From the NCBI GenBank assembly GCA_023228225.1, contig JALOBO010000001.1, forward strand, positions 68,316 to 132,315: a stretch of 64,000 nucleotides of DNA. Direction: 5' to 3'. Source of the stretch: Clostridia bacterium. GTDB taxonomy: Bacteria > Bacillota > Clostridia > Christensenellales > UBA1242. Positions 1 to 7,493 of this stretch are shown here, piece by piece. Below the pieces are notes generated by a model. That model was not told the origin of the DNA. It ran no database searches and worked only from the letters and a program-made list of their open reading frames with translations. The position numbers and the translations under genes were made by a program. The stretch's first letter is position 1. Every line of letters starts with the position of its first letter.

Positions 1-44
1 AAAATTAGTAATACCACTACAAAATTAAAAAATAATTTTTTCAT
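1..44 (-). CDS. Start of a secreted protein, probably a metal-binding lipoprotein (partial)
   Basis: The ATG is at 42-44 on the minus strand, preceded by CAGGAGAA. The 14 codons inside the window read MKKLFFNFVVVLLI, a basic start followed by a hydrophobic run, which is the beginning of a signal peptide. The rest lies left of the window. The gene diverges from a Fur/Zur-type repressor, and a perfect palindromic operator lies between its promoter and its start. I infer a zinc or other metal ABC-transporter binding lipoprotein (ZnuA/AdcA type). The function rests on context only. Confidence 0.5.
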   Translation of the reverse strand, partial: MKKLFFNFVVVLLI

Positions 45-60
45 AAAATTCTCCTGTTTA

Positions 61-85
61 ATTGCAAATGCAAATCATTTGCAAT
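61..85. promoter_or_regulatory. Fur/Zur-type palindromic operator
   Basis: A perfect 10-bp inverted repeat, ATTGCAAATG (61-70) and CATTTGCAAT (76-85). Inside it is a 7-1-7 palindrome, TGCAAAT-C-ATTTGCA (69-83), the geometry of Fur-family operators. It lies just downstream of the expected start of the leftward transcript (-10 at 96-101), so binding would block the leftward gene. The divergent regulator at 178 is the obvious binder, and a zinc ligand is inferred. Confidence 0.65.
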
Positions 86-95
86 TACGAATGTA

Positions 96-124
96 ATTCT
101 ATCAGCAAACTATTATTTTGTCAA
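96..124 (-). promoter_or_regulatory. Promoter of the leftward secreted-protein gene
   Basis: On the minus strand: TTGACA (119-124), a 17-bp spacer and TAGAAT (96-101) with an extended TGA before the -10. The operator at 61-85 lies at about the transcription start. Confidence 0.7.
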
Positions 125-131
125 CAGGTAT

Positions 132-160
132 TTGACTTTTTTTTATAGACAGTGTATGTT
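132..160 (+). promoter_or_regulatory. Promoter of the Fur/Zur-type gene
   Basis: TTGACT (132-137), 17-bp spacer, TATGTT (155-160). Its -35 sits next to the divergent leftward promoter. Confidence 0.5.
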
Positions 161-177
161 TATATTAGAGGTGTATT

Positions 178-591
178 GTGGAAGTATTATTAAAAAATTT
201 TAATTTAAAAGATACAAAAAATCGCAAAATTATTTTGCATATTTTAAATAATTCTATTAAGCCACTTTCCGCCGAAGACATATATAAACTTGTATCAACT
301 GAAAAACATAATATAAATTTATCTACAATTTATCGCACGCTTAATACTTTAAGTGAAAAGCAAATTTTAATAAGGCAATTAAGGCAAGATGGAAAAGCGT
401 ATTTTCAATTAAATAAACACGACCATAAACATGTTTTAGTTTGCACTATCTGTCATAAAGAAGTGCCAATTAGCGAGTGTCCATTTGAATCTATAAACAA
501 AAAAATATCTAAAAGTACCGGCTACACTATACTTTCACACAATATAGAAATTTTTGGAATTTGTCCAGACTGTTCAAAAAAAGACCAGTAA
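178..591 (+). CDS. Fur-family metal-responsive repressor, probably Zur type
   Basis: A 137-aa protein of normal Fur-family length. The first ~80 residues are the winged helix (AEDIYKLV...STIYRTLNTL). The C-terminal half has the metal and dimerisation features: HDHKH followed by the Cys pair CTIC and, near the end, a second pair CPDC, which in this family form a structural zinc site. Translation starts at GTG (178), six bases after GAGG. It diverges from a secreted-protein gene with a 7-1-7 palindrome between them, which suits a repressor of metal uptake. Zur is favoured over Fur or PerR because of the operator and the secreted neighbour, but the metal is an inference. Confidence 0.85.
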   Translation: MEVLLKNFNLKDTKNRKIILHILNNSIKPLSAEDIYKLVSTEKHNINLSTIYRTLNTLSEKQILIRQLRQDGKAYFQLNKHDHKHVLVCTICHKEVPISECPFESINKKISKSTGYTILSHNIEIFGICPDCSKKDQ

Positions 592-611
592 AAATTTACT
601 GGCTTTTGCTT
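585..611 (+). terminator. Terminator of the Fur/Zur-type gene
   Basis: CCAGTAAA and TTTACTGG form an 8-bp stem (585-602) followed by a T-rich run. The stop codon of the repressor lies inside the stem. Confidence 0.6.
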
Positions 612-617
612 TAAAAA

Positions 618-1469
618 TTATCCTGCAATATTTAATTCTATTCCGTTTATTGTAAATATCGTTGTACCGGTAATTTTTTGCATTAATGCATTAATGCAAT
701 TTTCTAGGCTGTTTGCAAAATCGGCTTCTAAATTTACTATTGTATAAACTTCCAATTCTGTATTTCTTGATTTAATTAATGAACACAGCACATTCAACAC
801 TTTCTCGTTTTTTGTTTCCGTTAATTTATTTATCGTAATATCGGAAACGCTGACATTATAATTTTCCTCAGCACTTAAACTAACTGAAAAACTCAAATAT
901 AATGATTCAGGCATAAGCGATTGTAGTATGCCGAGTTCCGCTTTTATATTACTTGTGTCCGCTTTTATTACACAATCTAAGACTACATTATTGCTATCAC
1001 TATATATTAAATCAAAACTAATTAAACTAATTATAATTTCATAATCTTCGGAAATAAATTCGGCATCAATATTTTTTGTGGCGTTGTTTATTAATGCGCC
1101 AAGTTCGGCTTCGGTGAGTTCTAAACTTAATACTGGCACAAATTCGTTAGTAGCATTAATTTTTTCTATATCTATATCACCATTTGTACTATCAAACATA
1201 TTGATTCCGCTATTGATCAGTTTGGTTTTTGCTGTTAAATAATCATTTGCACTAAATCCATTTTTAATTAGATCATTTTCATTTATTGGTTCATTTATAG
1301 AATCTACGATATCAATTAATTCACCAATACTACTTATTCCAAATTTTTCTAGATATGTGCTAGAAGTATTTTTAAATCCAAGATAAAGTGCTACAACAAT
1401 TATTACAATAGTAATTAATATGCCTAACAATATAAACAAACAACCCTTTTTTGTGTTTGATTTTATCAT
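618..1469 (-). CDS. Membrane-anchored protein of unknown function
   Basis: 283 aa, not recognised. Residues 1-8 are basic, residues ~10-32 are one strongly hydrophobic segment, and the remaining ~250 residues are predicted outside the membrane. The extracellular part is rich in Ser, Asn, Ile and Leu, with alternating patterns suggesting beta strands (for example YLSFSVSLSAEENYNVSVSD). GGAG lies eight bases before the ATG. It follows a 28-codon membrane-peptide gene with a 16-bp gap and shares its strong promoter. It is on the opposite strand to dnaA, next to recF. No catalytic motif is visible. Confidence 0.75.
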   Translation of the reverse strand: MIKSNTKKGCLFILLGILITIVIIVVALYLGFKNTSSTYLEKFGISSIGELIDIVDSINEPINENDLIKNGFSANDYLTAKTKLINSGINMFDSTNGDIDIEKINATNEFVPVLSLELTEAELGALINNATKNIDAEFISEDYEIIISLISFDLIYSDSNNVVLDCVIKADTSNIKAELGILQSLMPESLYLSFSVSLSAEENYNVSVSDITINKLTETKNEKVLNVLCSLIKSRNTELEVYTIVNLEADFANSLENCINALMQKITGTTIFTINGIELNIAG

Positions 1470-1485
1470 AGTTTTTACTCCAACT

Positions 1486-1572
1486 TTACAAAGCGTACTT
1501 AATAAAAAGCCAAATTAGCACGCCTAGTATTAATAAATTAGTAATACAACCTAATGGTCTAAAAAGTTTCAT
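1486..1572 (-). CDS. 28-residue single-span membrane peptide
   Basis: The reading frame runs from ATG (1572) to TAA (1486) and encodes MKLFRPLGCITNLLILGVLI plus eight more residues ending KYAL. Residues ~8-24 are hydrophobic and flanked by basic residues, so one membrane span is expected. AAGGAAT lies just upstream of the ATG, and a perfect consensus promoter at 1616-1644 points into it. The next gene starts 16 bp downstream and also encodes a membrane-anchored protein. It was found by eye and is below usual gene-caller limits. Function unknown. Confidence 0.6.
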   Translation of the reverse strand: MKLFRPLGCITNLLILGVLIWLFIKYAL

Positions 1573-1615
1573 ATTATTCCTTTTTTTAAACTATCAATAT
1601 TTATTTCTAATAATT

Positions 1616-1644
1616 ATTATATAATCCAGCATAAGTTTTGTCAA
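1616..1644 (-). promoter_or_regulatory. Consensus promoter for the 28-aa/283-aa pair
   Basis: On the minus strand: TTGACA (1639-1644), exactly 17 bp, TATAAT (1616-1621). Both hexamers match the SigA consensus perfectly. It starts immediately after the recF stop codon. Confidence 0.8.
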
Positions 1645-1645
1645 A

Positions 1646-2737
1646 TCAACTATTTTTTATATGTCCGTCCTGAACTTTAAATTGTTTTTGTTCGTTTTTA
1701 TCTGCAAAATCAAAATGAGTGCAAGTTAGTATTGTTTGTATGTTTTTAATTCTTTGTAATAATTTTTTCTGTCTTTCGCTATCTAATTCACTTAAAACAT
1801 CGTCAAGTAGTAAAACAGGAGCCTCGCCAATTTCTGTTTTAAAAATTTCCAGTTCGGCAAGTTTAAGTGATAATGCAGCGGTTCTTTGTTGACCTTGTGA
1901 GCCAAAAGAACGAACATCTATTCCTTTTACTAAAATTTTTATATCATCTCTATGCGGACCTATTGAAGTATAGCCCAAAGCAAAGTCTTTTTCATAATTT
2001 TTTTCATATTCTTTTAATAAAATTGCTTTGATTTCTTGAATACTATTGCCAACAATACCCGTATATTCTAATTCTAAATTTTCTTTATCATCTGTTAAAT
2101 ATCTATTCGTTTCATCTGCATTCTTTTTGAGTTTTTCAATAAATTTTATTCGACTTATGACTATTTTACTACCAGTATCGGCAAGTTGAACATCATATAT
2201 TGGCAATGTGTCTTTTAAAACATTATAATCGCGAGTGTTTTTTATAAGTTTATTACGCTGGGCTAATACTTGTTCGTATCGCTGTAATAAATAAAAATAA
2301 GATTTTGACATTTGTGAAATGTCTATATCCATAAATCTACGACGGTCTTGCGGACTTTCTTTAATAAGTTTTAGTTCATCGGGAGCAAAAAAAACACAAT
2401 TTATATTACCCATTAATTCACCCATTTTTAAAATCGGTACGCCATTTATTTTAATTGTTTTTTTTAAAGTGCGACTTATTATTATATCAATTTTAATATC
2501 GCCTTCACGTTTTACCGTTTCAACTGTTATATGAGCAAAATCAGCACTTGCATTTATCATTTCACGGTCTTTTGTTGTGCGTGGAGAACGACCAACAGCA
2601 CAAAGATACACGGCTTCCACTAGGTTCGTTTTGCCTTGTGCATTAGCCCCGTATAAAATATTTGTATGTTTATCAAAATTTAATTCCAAATCTTTATAAT
2701 TTCTAAAATTCGTTAGTTTAATTCTTTTAATATACAT
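1646..2737 (-). CDS. recF: DNA replication and repair protein RecF
   Basis: 363 aa, the usual RecF length. It is an SMC-like ATPase that loads RecA at single-strand gaps with RecO and RecR. It starts MYIKRIKLTNFRNY, has Walker A GANAQGKT near residues 31-38, the ABC-type signature region SFGSQGQQRT, and Walker B PVLLLDDVLSELD. AAGGA precedes the ATG. In most Firmicutes recF follows dnaN on the same strand. Here it is divergent from dnaA with its own promoter, which is part of the evidence that the origin region has been rearranged. Confidence 0.95.
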   Translation of the reverse strand: MYIKRIKLTNFRNYKDLELNFDKHTNILYGANAQGKTNLVEAVYLCAVGRSPRTTKDREMINASADFAHITVETVKREGDIKIDIIISRTLKKTIKINGVPILKMGELMGNINCVFFAPDELKLIKESPQDRRRFMDIDISQMSKSYFYLLQRYEQVLAQRNKLIKNTRDYNVLKDTLPIYDVQLADTGSKIVISRIKFIEKLKKNADETNRYLTDDKENLELEYTGIVGNSIQEIKAILLKEYEKNYEKDFALGYTSIGPHRDDIKILVKGIDVRSFGSQGQQRTAALSLKLAELEIFKTEIGEAPVLLLDDVLSELDSERQKKLLQRIKNIQTILTCTHFDFADKNEQKQFKVQDGHIKNS

Positions 2738-2753
2738 AAAAAATCCTTATTCT

Positions 2754-2782
2754 ATTGTATCAAACAATTAAACTAATGTAAA
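2754..2782 (-). promoter_or_regulatory. recF promoter
   Basis: On the minus strand: TTTACA (2777-2782), 17 bp, TACAAT (2754-2759) with extended TGA. It is back to back with the dnaA promoter. Confidence 0.65.
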
Positions 2783-2803
2783 CAAAGTTTGCATGATTTT
2801 AAG

Positions 2804-2832
2804 TTGACATCAACATATTAAAATAGTAATAT
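2804..2832 (+). promoter_or_regulatory. dnaA promoter
   Basis: TTGACA (2804-2809), 17 bp, TAATAT (2827-2832). I find no DnaA box in the 125-bp recF-dnaA gap, so the usual DnaA autoregulation from here is not obvious. Confidence 0.6.
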
Positions 2833-2862
2833 ATAATATAAGAATTTTGAAAGGTAATAACA

Positions 2863-4218
2863 ATGCAAGAGTTAAAAGATATCTGGAATTTAGTACTTAA
2901 CCTTATTGAAAAAGAAGTTACAGCCGTAAGTTTTGATTTGTGGATTAAAACGCTTGAACCATTAGAAATAAAAGGCGACAAACTTATTTTATTGTCTCCT
3001 TCAACAACAGCAAAAACTCAGTTAATTAAGTATCATTCTATCGTGCTAAAAACATGTATTGCTGAGGTTATGCCAAATGTAGAAAGTTTTGATATAATAG
3101 ATCCAACAGAAAAAGAATCCTATTTAAAAGCAAGCGAACCGGTAAATAGCAACTGCATAGAAAATAATATTCCTCAAAATAATGTTAATTGTTTTAATGC
3201 AAAATACACTTTTGATAAATTTGTAGTAGGTAAGAGCAATCAATTTGTATATGCCGCTGCTCGCTCGGTTGCTGAACACCCCGGAACAAAATATAATCCA
3301 CTATTTATTTATGGTGGTGTTGGGTTAGGTAAAACACATTTATTGCATGCAATAGGCAATTTTTTAAAAACAAACCGTCCAGATTTAAAAATTATGTATG
3401 CCACTTGTGAAAAATTTACAAATGACTACATAGAATCTCTGCGTGCTAGTAAAGAAGGCGCAAATCATAATTTTAGGGAAAAATATCGTAAATTAGATGT
3501 TTTAATGATTGATGATATTCAATTTATATCAAATAAAACCGGCACGCAAGAAGAATTCTTTCATACATTTAATGATTTATATCAAAATAACAAACAGATT
3601 ATAATATCTAGTGATAGACCGCCAAAAGAAATTGCAACGTTAGAAGACCGCTTGCGCTCGCGTTTTGCTAGTGGATTAATACAAGATATTCAATCGCCAG
3701 ATTTTGAAACCAGAGTTGCAATTCTCCAAAAAAAAGCATTGCAAGAAAATTATAATGTAGATAGTGCAGTTATAACTTTTATAGCCGAGAAACTAGATAC
3801 TAACATACGCGAAATGGAAGGATTACTACAACGAGTTGTTTTTTATTCAAATTTAATAGGTAAACAAAGTGCTAGTATGGCAGAAGCCGAAGAAGCACTA
3901 AAAGACCAAATTGACAGTAAAAAAGCATCATTAAGTGCAAAAAACATTATAGATTGTACTTGCAAGTACTATAATATTTCAGAACAAGAAATAATAGGAA
4001 AAAAGAAAAATAAAGAAATTGTTGATCCTCGTCAAATTAGTATATACATAATTACCGAAATGTTAGATTTGCCTCTTGCTACAATAGGACAAATATTTGG
4101 CGGACGCGATCACACAACAATAATTCATTCTAGGGATAAAATTTCTGAACTTATAAAAACAAGTCCACGTATTAAAATTGCGGTTACAGATATAAAAAGT
4201 ATGGTGTTAAAATTATAA
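2863..4218 (+). CDS. dnaA: Chromosomal replication initiator DnaA
   Basis: 451 aa, all four domains present. Domain I is residues ~1-75 and domain II a short Asn-rich linker to ~112. The AAA+ domain begins at YTFDKFVVGKSNQ, with Walker A GGVGLGKT at 151-158 and Walker B LMIDD at 214-218. Domain IV near the C-terminus carries the box-recognition helix GGRDHTTIIHSRDKI. It binds TTATNCACA boxes and melts the origin. The ribosome site is AAAGG before ATG 2863. dnaN follows after 204 bp that contain one perfect and two near DnaA boxes. The product length and all motifs look intact. Confidence 0.98.
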   Translation: MQELKDIWNLVLNLIEKEVTAVSFDLWIKTLEPLEIKGDKLILLSPSTTAKTQLIKYHSIVLKTCIAEVMPNVESFDIIDPTEKESYLKASEPVNSNCIENNIPQNNVNCFNAKYTFDKFVVGKSNQFVYAAARSVAEHPGTKYNPLFIYGGVGLGKTHLLHAIGNFLKTNRPDLKIMYATCEKFTNDYIESLRASKEGANHNFREKYRKLDVLMIDDIQFISNKTGTQEEFFHTFNDLYQNNKQIIISSDRPPKEIATLEDRLRSRFASGLIQDIQSPDFETRVAILQKKALQENYNVDSAVITFIAEKLDTNIREMEGLLQRVVFYSNLIGKQSASMAEAEEALKDQIDSKKASLSAKNIIDCTCKYYNISEQEIIGKKKNKEIVDPRQISIYIITEMLDLPLATIGQIFGGRDHTTIIHSRDKISELIKTSPRIKIAVTDIKSMVLKL

Positions 4219-4220
4219 AC

Positions 4221-4268
4221 AGTGCATAAGTGCATAAATTAAAATACTTTTACACAGATTTATCCACA
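4221..4268. promoter_or_regulatory. DnaA boxes in the dnaA-dnaN gap
   Basis: One perfect box TTATCCACA (4260-4268) and two overlapping one-mismatch boxes AGTGCATAA (4221-4229, 4229-4237). In Firmicutes the dnaA-dnaN gap is one half of a bipartite origin. The content here is sparse for a full origin. Confidence 0.5.
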
Positions 4269-4422
4269 ATTCAATAAACAATATTCTGTATTTTTCGCTT
4301 AAACAAACGCTAATAAAACACTATATATTGTATAATAAAAAATTCATTAACAATTATACCGACACTATTATAGTAACTACTTTCTAATTAATAAATTATA
4401 AGAAATCAAGGAGGAATGAAAA

Positions 4423-5523
4423 ATGAAATTAATTTGCGATGGATTAGACCTATCAGATGCAGTTATGAAAGTCATTAAAGCAACACCACAAAAAACAACA
4501 ACCCCTATATTAGAAGGCATTAGATTAAAAGCAGAAGATAATTTTCTCATACTTACTGCAACTGATTTAGAACTTGCAATAATTAAAAAAATTAGGGCCG
4601 ATGTAAAAATTGAAGGCGAAGTTGTTGTACCCGGTAGACTTTTTGCTGATTATGTTAAAAAATTAACAAATGAAAAAATAGAACTATCACTAACCGAAAA
4701 TAAACAATTAAAAGTTCAATATACAGACAGTGAAGGGTTTATTCAATGTTTAAATATAGAAGAATTTCCTGATCTTAAAAAAATTGAAGATGCAGATTTT
4801 TTTAACATAAAAAAAAGTGATTTAAATACAATTATTAATCAAACTATTTTTTCAGTTGCACAAGATGATTCAAGACCAATTTTAAAAGGTTGCTTATTTG
4901 AAGTAGAAAATAGTGAAATTATTGCTGTTGCTCTTGATGGATATCGTATGGCTCTTGTTAGAAAACCGGTTAAATCTGTTAAGAATTTTAAAGTAATAGT
5001 TCCTGCACGCAGTCTTTCCGAAATAAGTAAAATAATAGAAGATGGAGAAGAAGAAATTAATATTTATGTGCAAAAAAATTATTTTATGGTTGATTATGAT
5101 AATACAAAGATAATCACAAGATTGTTAGATGGTGATTTTATAAACTATAAGCAAATTATTCCTTACAATTTTTCTACAACAGTAACAGTCAATAGACATC
5201 AATTAGAAGATGCTATTGACCGCGCTTCAATATTAGCGCGGTCAGATCGAAACAATATGATTAGATTTGATATTAAAGATAAAATATTAACATTAACATC
5301 TAATTCTGAAATTGCCAATATTACAGAAAACATAACAATATCTTTACTTGGCAAAGATTTAACAATTGCTTTCAATGCTAAATTTATGCAAGATTGTTTA
5401 CATACTCAAACTGATGAATTTATTAAATTACACTTTACAACCTCAGCCGCCCCATGTGTTATAAAACCAAATGAAGGAAATAATTATCTGTATTTAGTTT
5501 TACCTGTAAAAATACAAGCATAA
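4423..5523 (+). CDS. dnaN: DNA polymerase III sliding clamp, beta subunit
   Basis: 366 aa, normal for DnaN. It forms the dimeric ring that tethers the replicative polymerase to DNA. Three tandem clamp domains of ~120 residues are expected. Recognisable segments are SDAVMKVIKATPQKTTTPILEGI at the start of domain 1, DDSRPILKGCLFEV at the start of domain 2, and the C-terminal NNYLYLVLPVKIQA containing the hydrophobic peptide-binding pocket. AAGGAGG lies before the ATG. It is followed by a consensus promoter for rpmH rather than by the yaaA-recF pair of Bacillus. Confidence 0.97.
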   Translation: MKLICDGLDLSDAVMKVIKATPQKTTTPILEGIRLKAEDNFLILTATDLELAIIKKIRADVKIEGEVVVPGRLFADYVKKLTNEKIELSLTENKQLKVQYTDSEGFIQCLNIEEFPDLKKIEDADFFNIKKSDLNTIINQTIFSVAQDDSRPILKGCLFEVENSEIIAVALDGYRMALVRKPVKSVKNFKVIVPARSLSEISKIIEDGEEEINIYVQKNYFMVDYDNTKIITRLLDGDFINYKQIIPYNFSTTVTVNRHQLEDAIDRASILARSDRNNMIRFDIKDKILTLTSNSEIANITENITISLLGKDLTIAFNAKFMQDCLHTQTDEFIKLHFTTSAAPCVIKPNEGNNYLYLVLPVKIQA

Positions 5524-5536
5524 TTGATTTTTACCG

Positions 5537-5565
5537 TTGACAATAATTATTTTATAAAGTATAAT
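5537..5565 (+). promoter_or_regulatory. Consensus promoter of the rpmH operon
   Basis: TTGACA (5537-5542), 17 bp, TATAAT (5560-5565): both hexamers perfect. It lies just after the dnaN stop and drives rpmH and probably rnpA-yidD-yidC-jag. Confidence 0.85.
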
Positions 5566-5622
5566 GTTTGGGCTTGTAATACAGGTTAAAGCATTAGTTA
5601 TTACTAAAAGGAGATACAGAAA

Positions 5623-5757
5623 ATGAAAAGAACATATCAGCCTAAAAAGAAAAAACGAGCAAAAGTTCATGGCTTTCGTCAAAGAATGAGTACAGTAGGT
5701 GGCAGGCGCGTACTTAAAACCAGAAGAGCAAGAGGCAGAGTAAAATTATCTGCATAA
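5623..5757 (+). CDS. rpmH: 50S ribosomal protein L34
   Basis: 44 aa, highly basic, beginning [20 protein letters not shown] and containing [19 protein letters not shown], the standard L34 signature, ending KLSA. AAAGGAG lies before ATG 5623. It is short enough to be missed by length-limited gene calls. It is the first gene of the rnpA-yidD-yidC-jag set. In the classical origin this set is divergent from dnaA; here it is codirectional and downstream of dnaN. Confidence 0.97.
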   Translation: MKRTYQPKKKKRAKVHGFRQRMSTVGGRRVLKTRRARGRVKLSA

Positions 5758-5783
5758 AATTATATTGATGCGGGGTAATAACT

Positions 5784-6131
5784 ATGTTAAATAAATGTTA
5801 TAGACTAACAATGCGCAATCAATTCTCATATGTTTATAAAAAAGGCGAATCTTATCCCGCGAAAAGGTTGATTTTAATTTATGTCAAAAGTAAATATAAT
5901 GGATTAAAAGTTGGATTTTCGGTAAGTAAAAAAATAGGAAACAGCGTTGTTAGAAATAAAATAAAAAGAAGACTACGTGAGGCGTTTAGAGCAAAACTAA
6001 AAAATATTCAAAGTGGTTATAATTATATAATAATAGCAAGACCAAGTATTATTGATAGTAGTTATGACGAACTGGTTAAGACTGTTGAATATGTATTTAA
6101 AAAAAGCGGAAAGTATTTGGAAAATAAATGA
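5784..6131 (+). CDS. rnpA: Ribonuclease P protein component
   Basis: 115 aa. It binds the RNase P RNA and helps 5' maturation of tRNA precursors. The family signature is present as KKIGNSVVRNKIKRRLREAFR at about residues 50-70, and the N-terminal NQFSYVYKKG region is typical. It overlaps yidD by 4 bp, suggesting translational coupling. The normal order rpmH-rnpA-yidD-yidC is kept. Confidence 0.96.
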   Translation: MLNKCYRLTMRNQFSYVYKKGESYPAKRLILIYVKSKYNGLKVGFSVSKKIGNSVVRNKIKRRLREAFRAKLKNIQSGYNYIIIARPSIIDSSYDELVKTVEYVFKKSGKYLENK

Positions 6132-6421
6132 AAAAACAAAAATTTTTTTTAATTATACTAAAATTTATTTATATTCCGTTTAATTTCATATTGTACGGCG
6201 GAATATATTTTTACAAATTTTTAATTTCTCCACTTTTACCGCACTCATGCAAATTTATTCCAACATGTTCAACTTACACTCTTAGGGCAATAAAAGAATT
6301 TGGACCATTTACAGGATTTATAAAAGGATTTAATCGTATTATAAAGTGTAATCCTTTTAACAAAGGTGGTTTTGACCCAGTACCGTACAATATTAAAGGA
6401 GAAATTAAATGGCTCATTTAG
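6128..6421 (+). CDS. yidD: Membrane protein insertion efficiency factor YidD
   Basis: 97 aa. YidD is a small membrane-associated protein that helps YidC-dependent insertion. The conserved core is visible as FYKFLISPLLPHSCKFIPTC followed by STYTLRAIKEFGPFTGF, and later CNPFNKGGFDPVP. The N-terminus has ~15 more residues than many homologues. It overlaps rnpA by 4 bp and yidC by 13 bp. Confidence 0.93.
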   Translation: MKKQKFFLIILKFIYIPFNFILYGGIYFYKFLISPLLPHSCKFIPTCSTYTLRAIKEFGPFTGFIKGFNRIIKCNPFNKGGFDPVPYNIKGEIKWLI

Positions 6422-7482
6422 TAAATATTTTAAGCAATTTATTATTAACCGAACTGTCTTGGCCGACAGGTTTTTGGGAAAATATAATAAGCACATTTTT
6501 TAATGTAATTAAGGATTATGGTTGGACCATAGTATTATTTTCTATTGTATTAAAAATTGTTCTAATCCCTCTTGATTTTTATCAACGTAAAAGTACGCTT
6601 GCAAGTTCAAAAAAACAAGCAATTATAGCACCAGAACTTGCTGTATTACAAAAAAAATACGCTGGCAATAAAGAAATGATAAATCAAAAGACCATGGAAC
6701 TATACAAAAAACATAATTATAATATTATTGGTTCTTGTTTTTCTATGCTTATCACAATGGCAATAACATTAACCGTTTTCTTCACCTTGTTTTCATCAAT
6801 GAATAATATATCACAGTATAAAATTGAAACTCAGTACCGAAGCTTAGAAACGGCATATTATGATGCATACAATAGTGCAATTGGTAGCAGTACCGAAGAA
6901 GAAGCGATCGCCTTTGCAGAAAATGCAGTGCTTGAAAGATATGAAGATGTAAAAGAGGGCTGGCTTTGGATTAAAAATATTTGGAGACCAGATACTAACG
7001 CAAGTATTATTTTAACATATAGCAAATTTATTGATGTAACAAAAGCAGATGATATAATAGAAACTAATTATACTGCTGTTATGAAACCATTAACCGAAAC
7101 GCAACAAGGGTGGAACGGATATTTTATATTAGTTGTACTTGCAGGGGTAATAACATTTTTGTCGCAAAAAATTAATATGAATATGCAGGCTAAACAAAAT
7201 AAGAAGAAAAACGAAAATGATAAATCTGTAACGACTACTTTACAAAATCAAAAGCCCGAAATTGATCCTGCCGCAAGTTCTGCAAAGATTATGATGGTTA
7301 TATTACCAATAATGATGATAATATTCACGCTATCATATAGTGGAGCGTTTGCTTTATATATTATTACAAATTCTTTCACATCAGCCATTAGTACATTTAT
7401 TATTACTAAAATAATACACAAAATAGATGAAAAGAAAGAATCAAAACTTAAAATTAGCCAAAAAGCGGAGTACAGCAGGTAA
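6409..7482 (+). CDS. yidC: Membrane protein insertase YidC/SpoIIIJ
   Basis: 357 aa, YidC/Oxa1/Alb3 family. It inserts membrane proteins alone or with SecYEG. Hydrophobic segments lie at about residues 38-56, a loop-flanked segment around 107-130 (CFSMLITMAITLTVFFTLF), one near 240 (YFILVVLAGVITFLS) and two near the C-terminus. A ~70-residue polar insertion (YKIETQYRSLE... to ...IWRPDTN) is of the sort seen in Clostridia. There is no lipobox. In the first core helix (VLFSIVLKIVLIPL) Lys49 stands where many YidC proteins have the groove Arg. The start overlaps yidD, with AAAGGAG upstream. Confidence 0.95.
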   Translation: MAHLVNILSNLLLTELSWPTGFWENIISTFFNVIKDYGWTIVLFSIVLKIVLIPLDFYQRKSTLASSKKQAIIAPELAVLQKKYAGNKEMINQKTMELYKKHNYNIIGSCFSMLITMAITLTVFFTLFSSMNNISQYKIETQYRSLETAYYDAYNSAIGSSTEEEAIAFAENAVLERYEDVKEGWLWIKNIWRPDTNASIILTYSKFIDVTKADDIIETNYTAVMKPLTETQQGWNGYFILVVLAGVITFLSQKINMNMQAKQNKKKNENDKSVTTTLQNQKPEIDPAASSAKIMMVILPIMMIIFTLSYSGAFALYIITNSFTSAISTFIITKIIHKIDEKKESKLKISQKAEYSR

Positions 7483-7493
7483 AGGAGAATAGT

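Noticed and set aside
2738..2862. Classical oriC upstream of dnaA
   Set aside because: The 125-bp gap holds only the two divergent promoters; no DnaA box was found, even allowing one mismatch.
5500..5682. 60-aa leftward frame over rpmH
   Set aside because: Antisense of the dnaN end and of L34, which is unmistakable on the plus strand.
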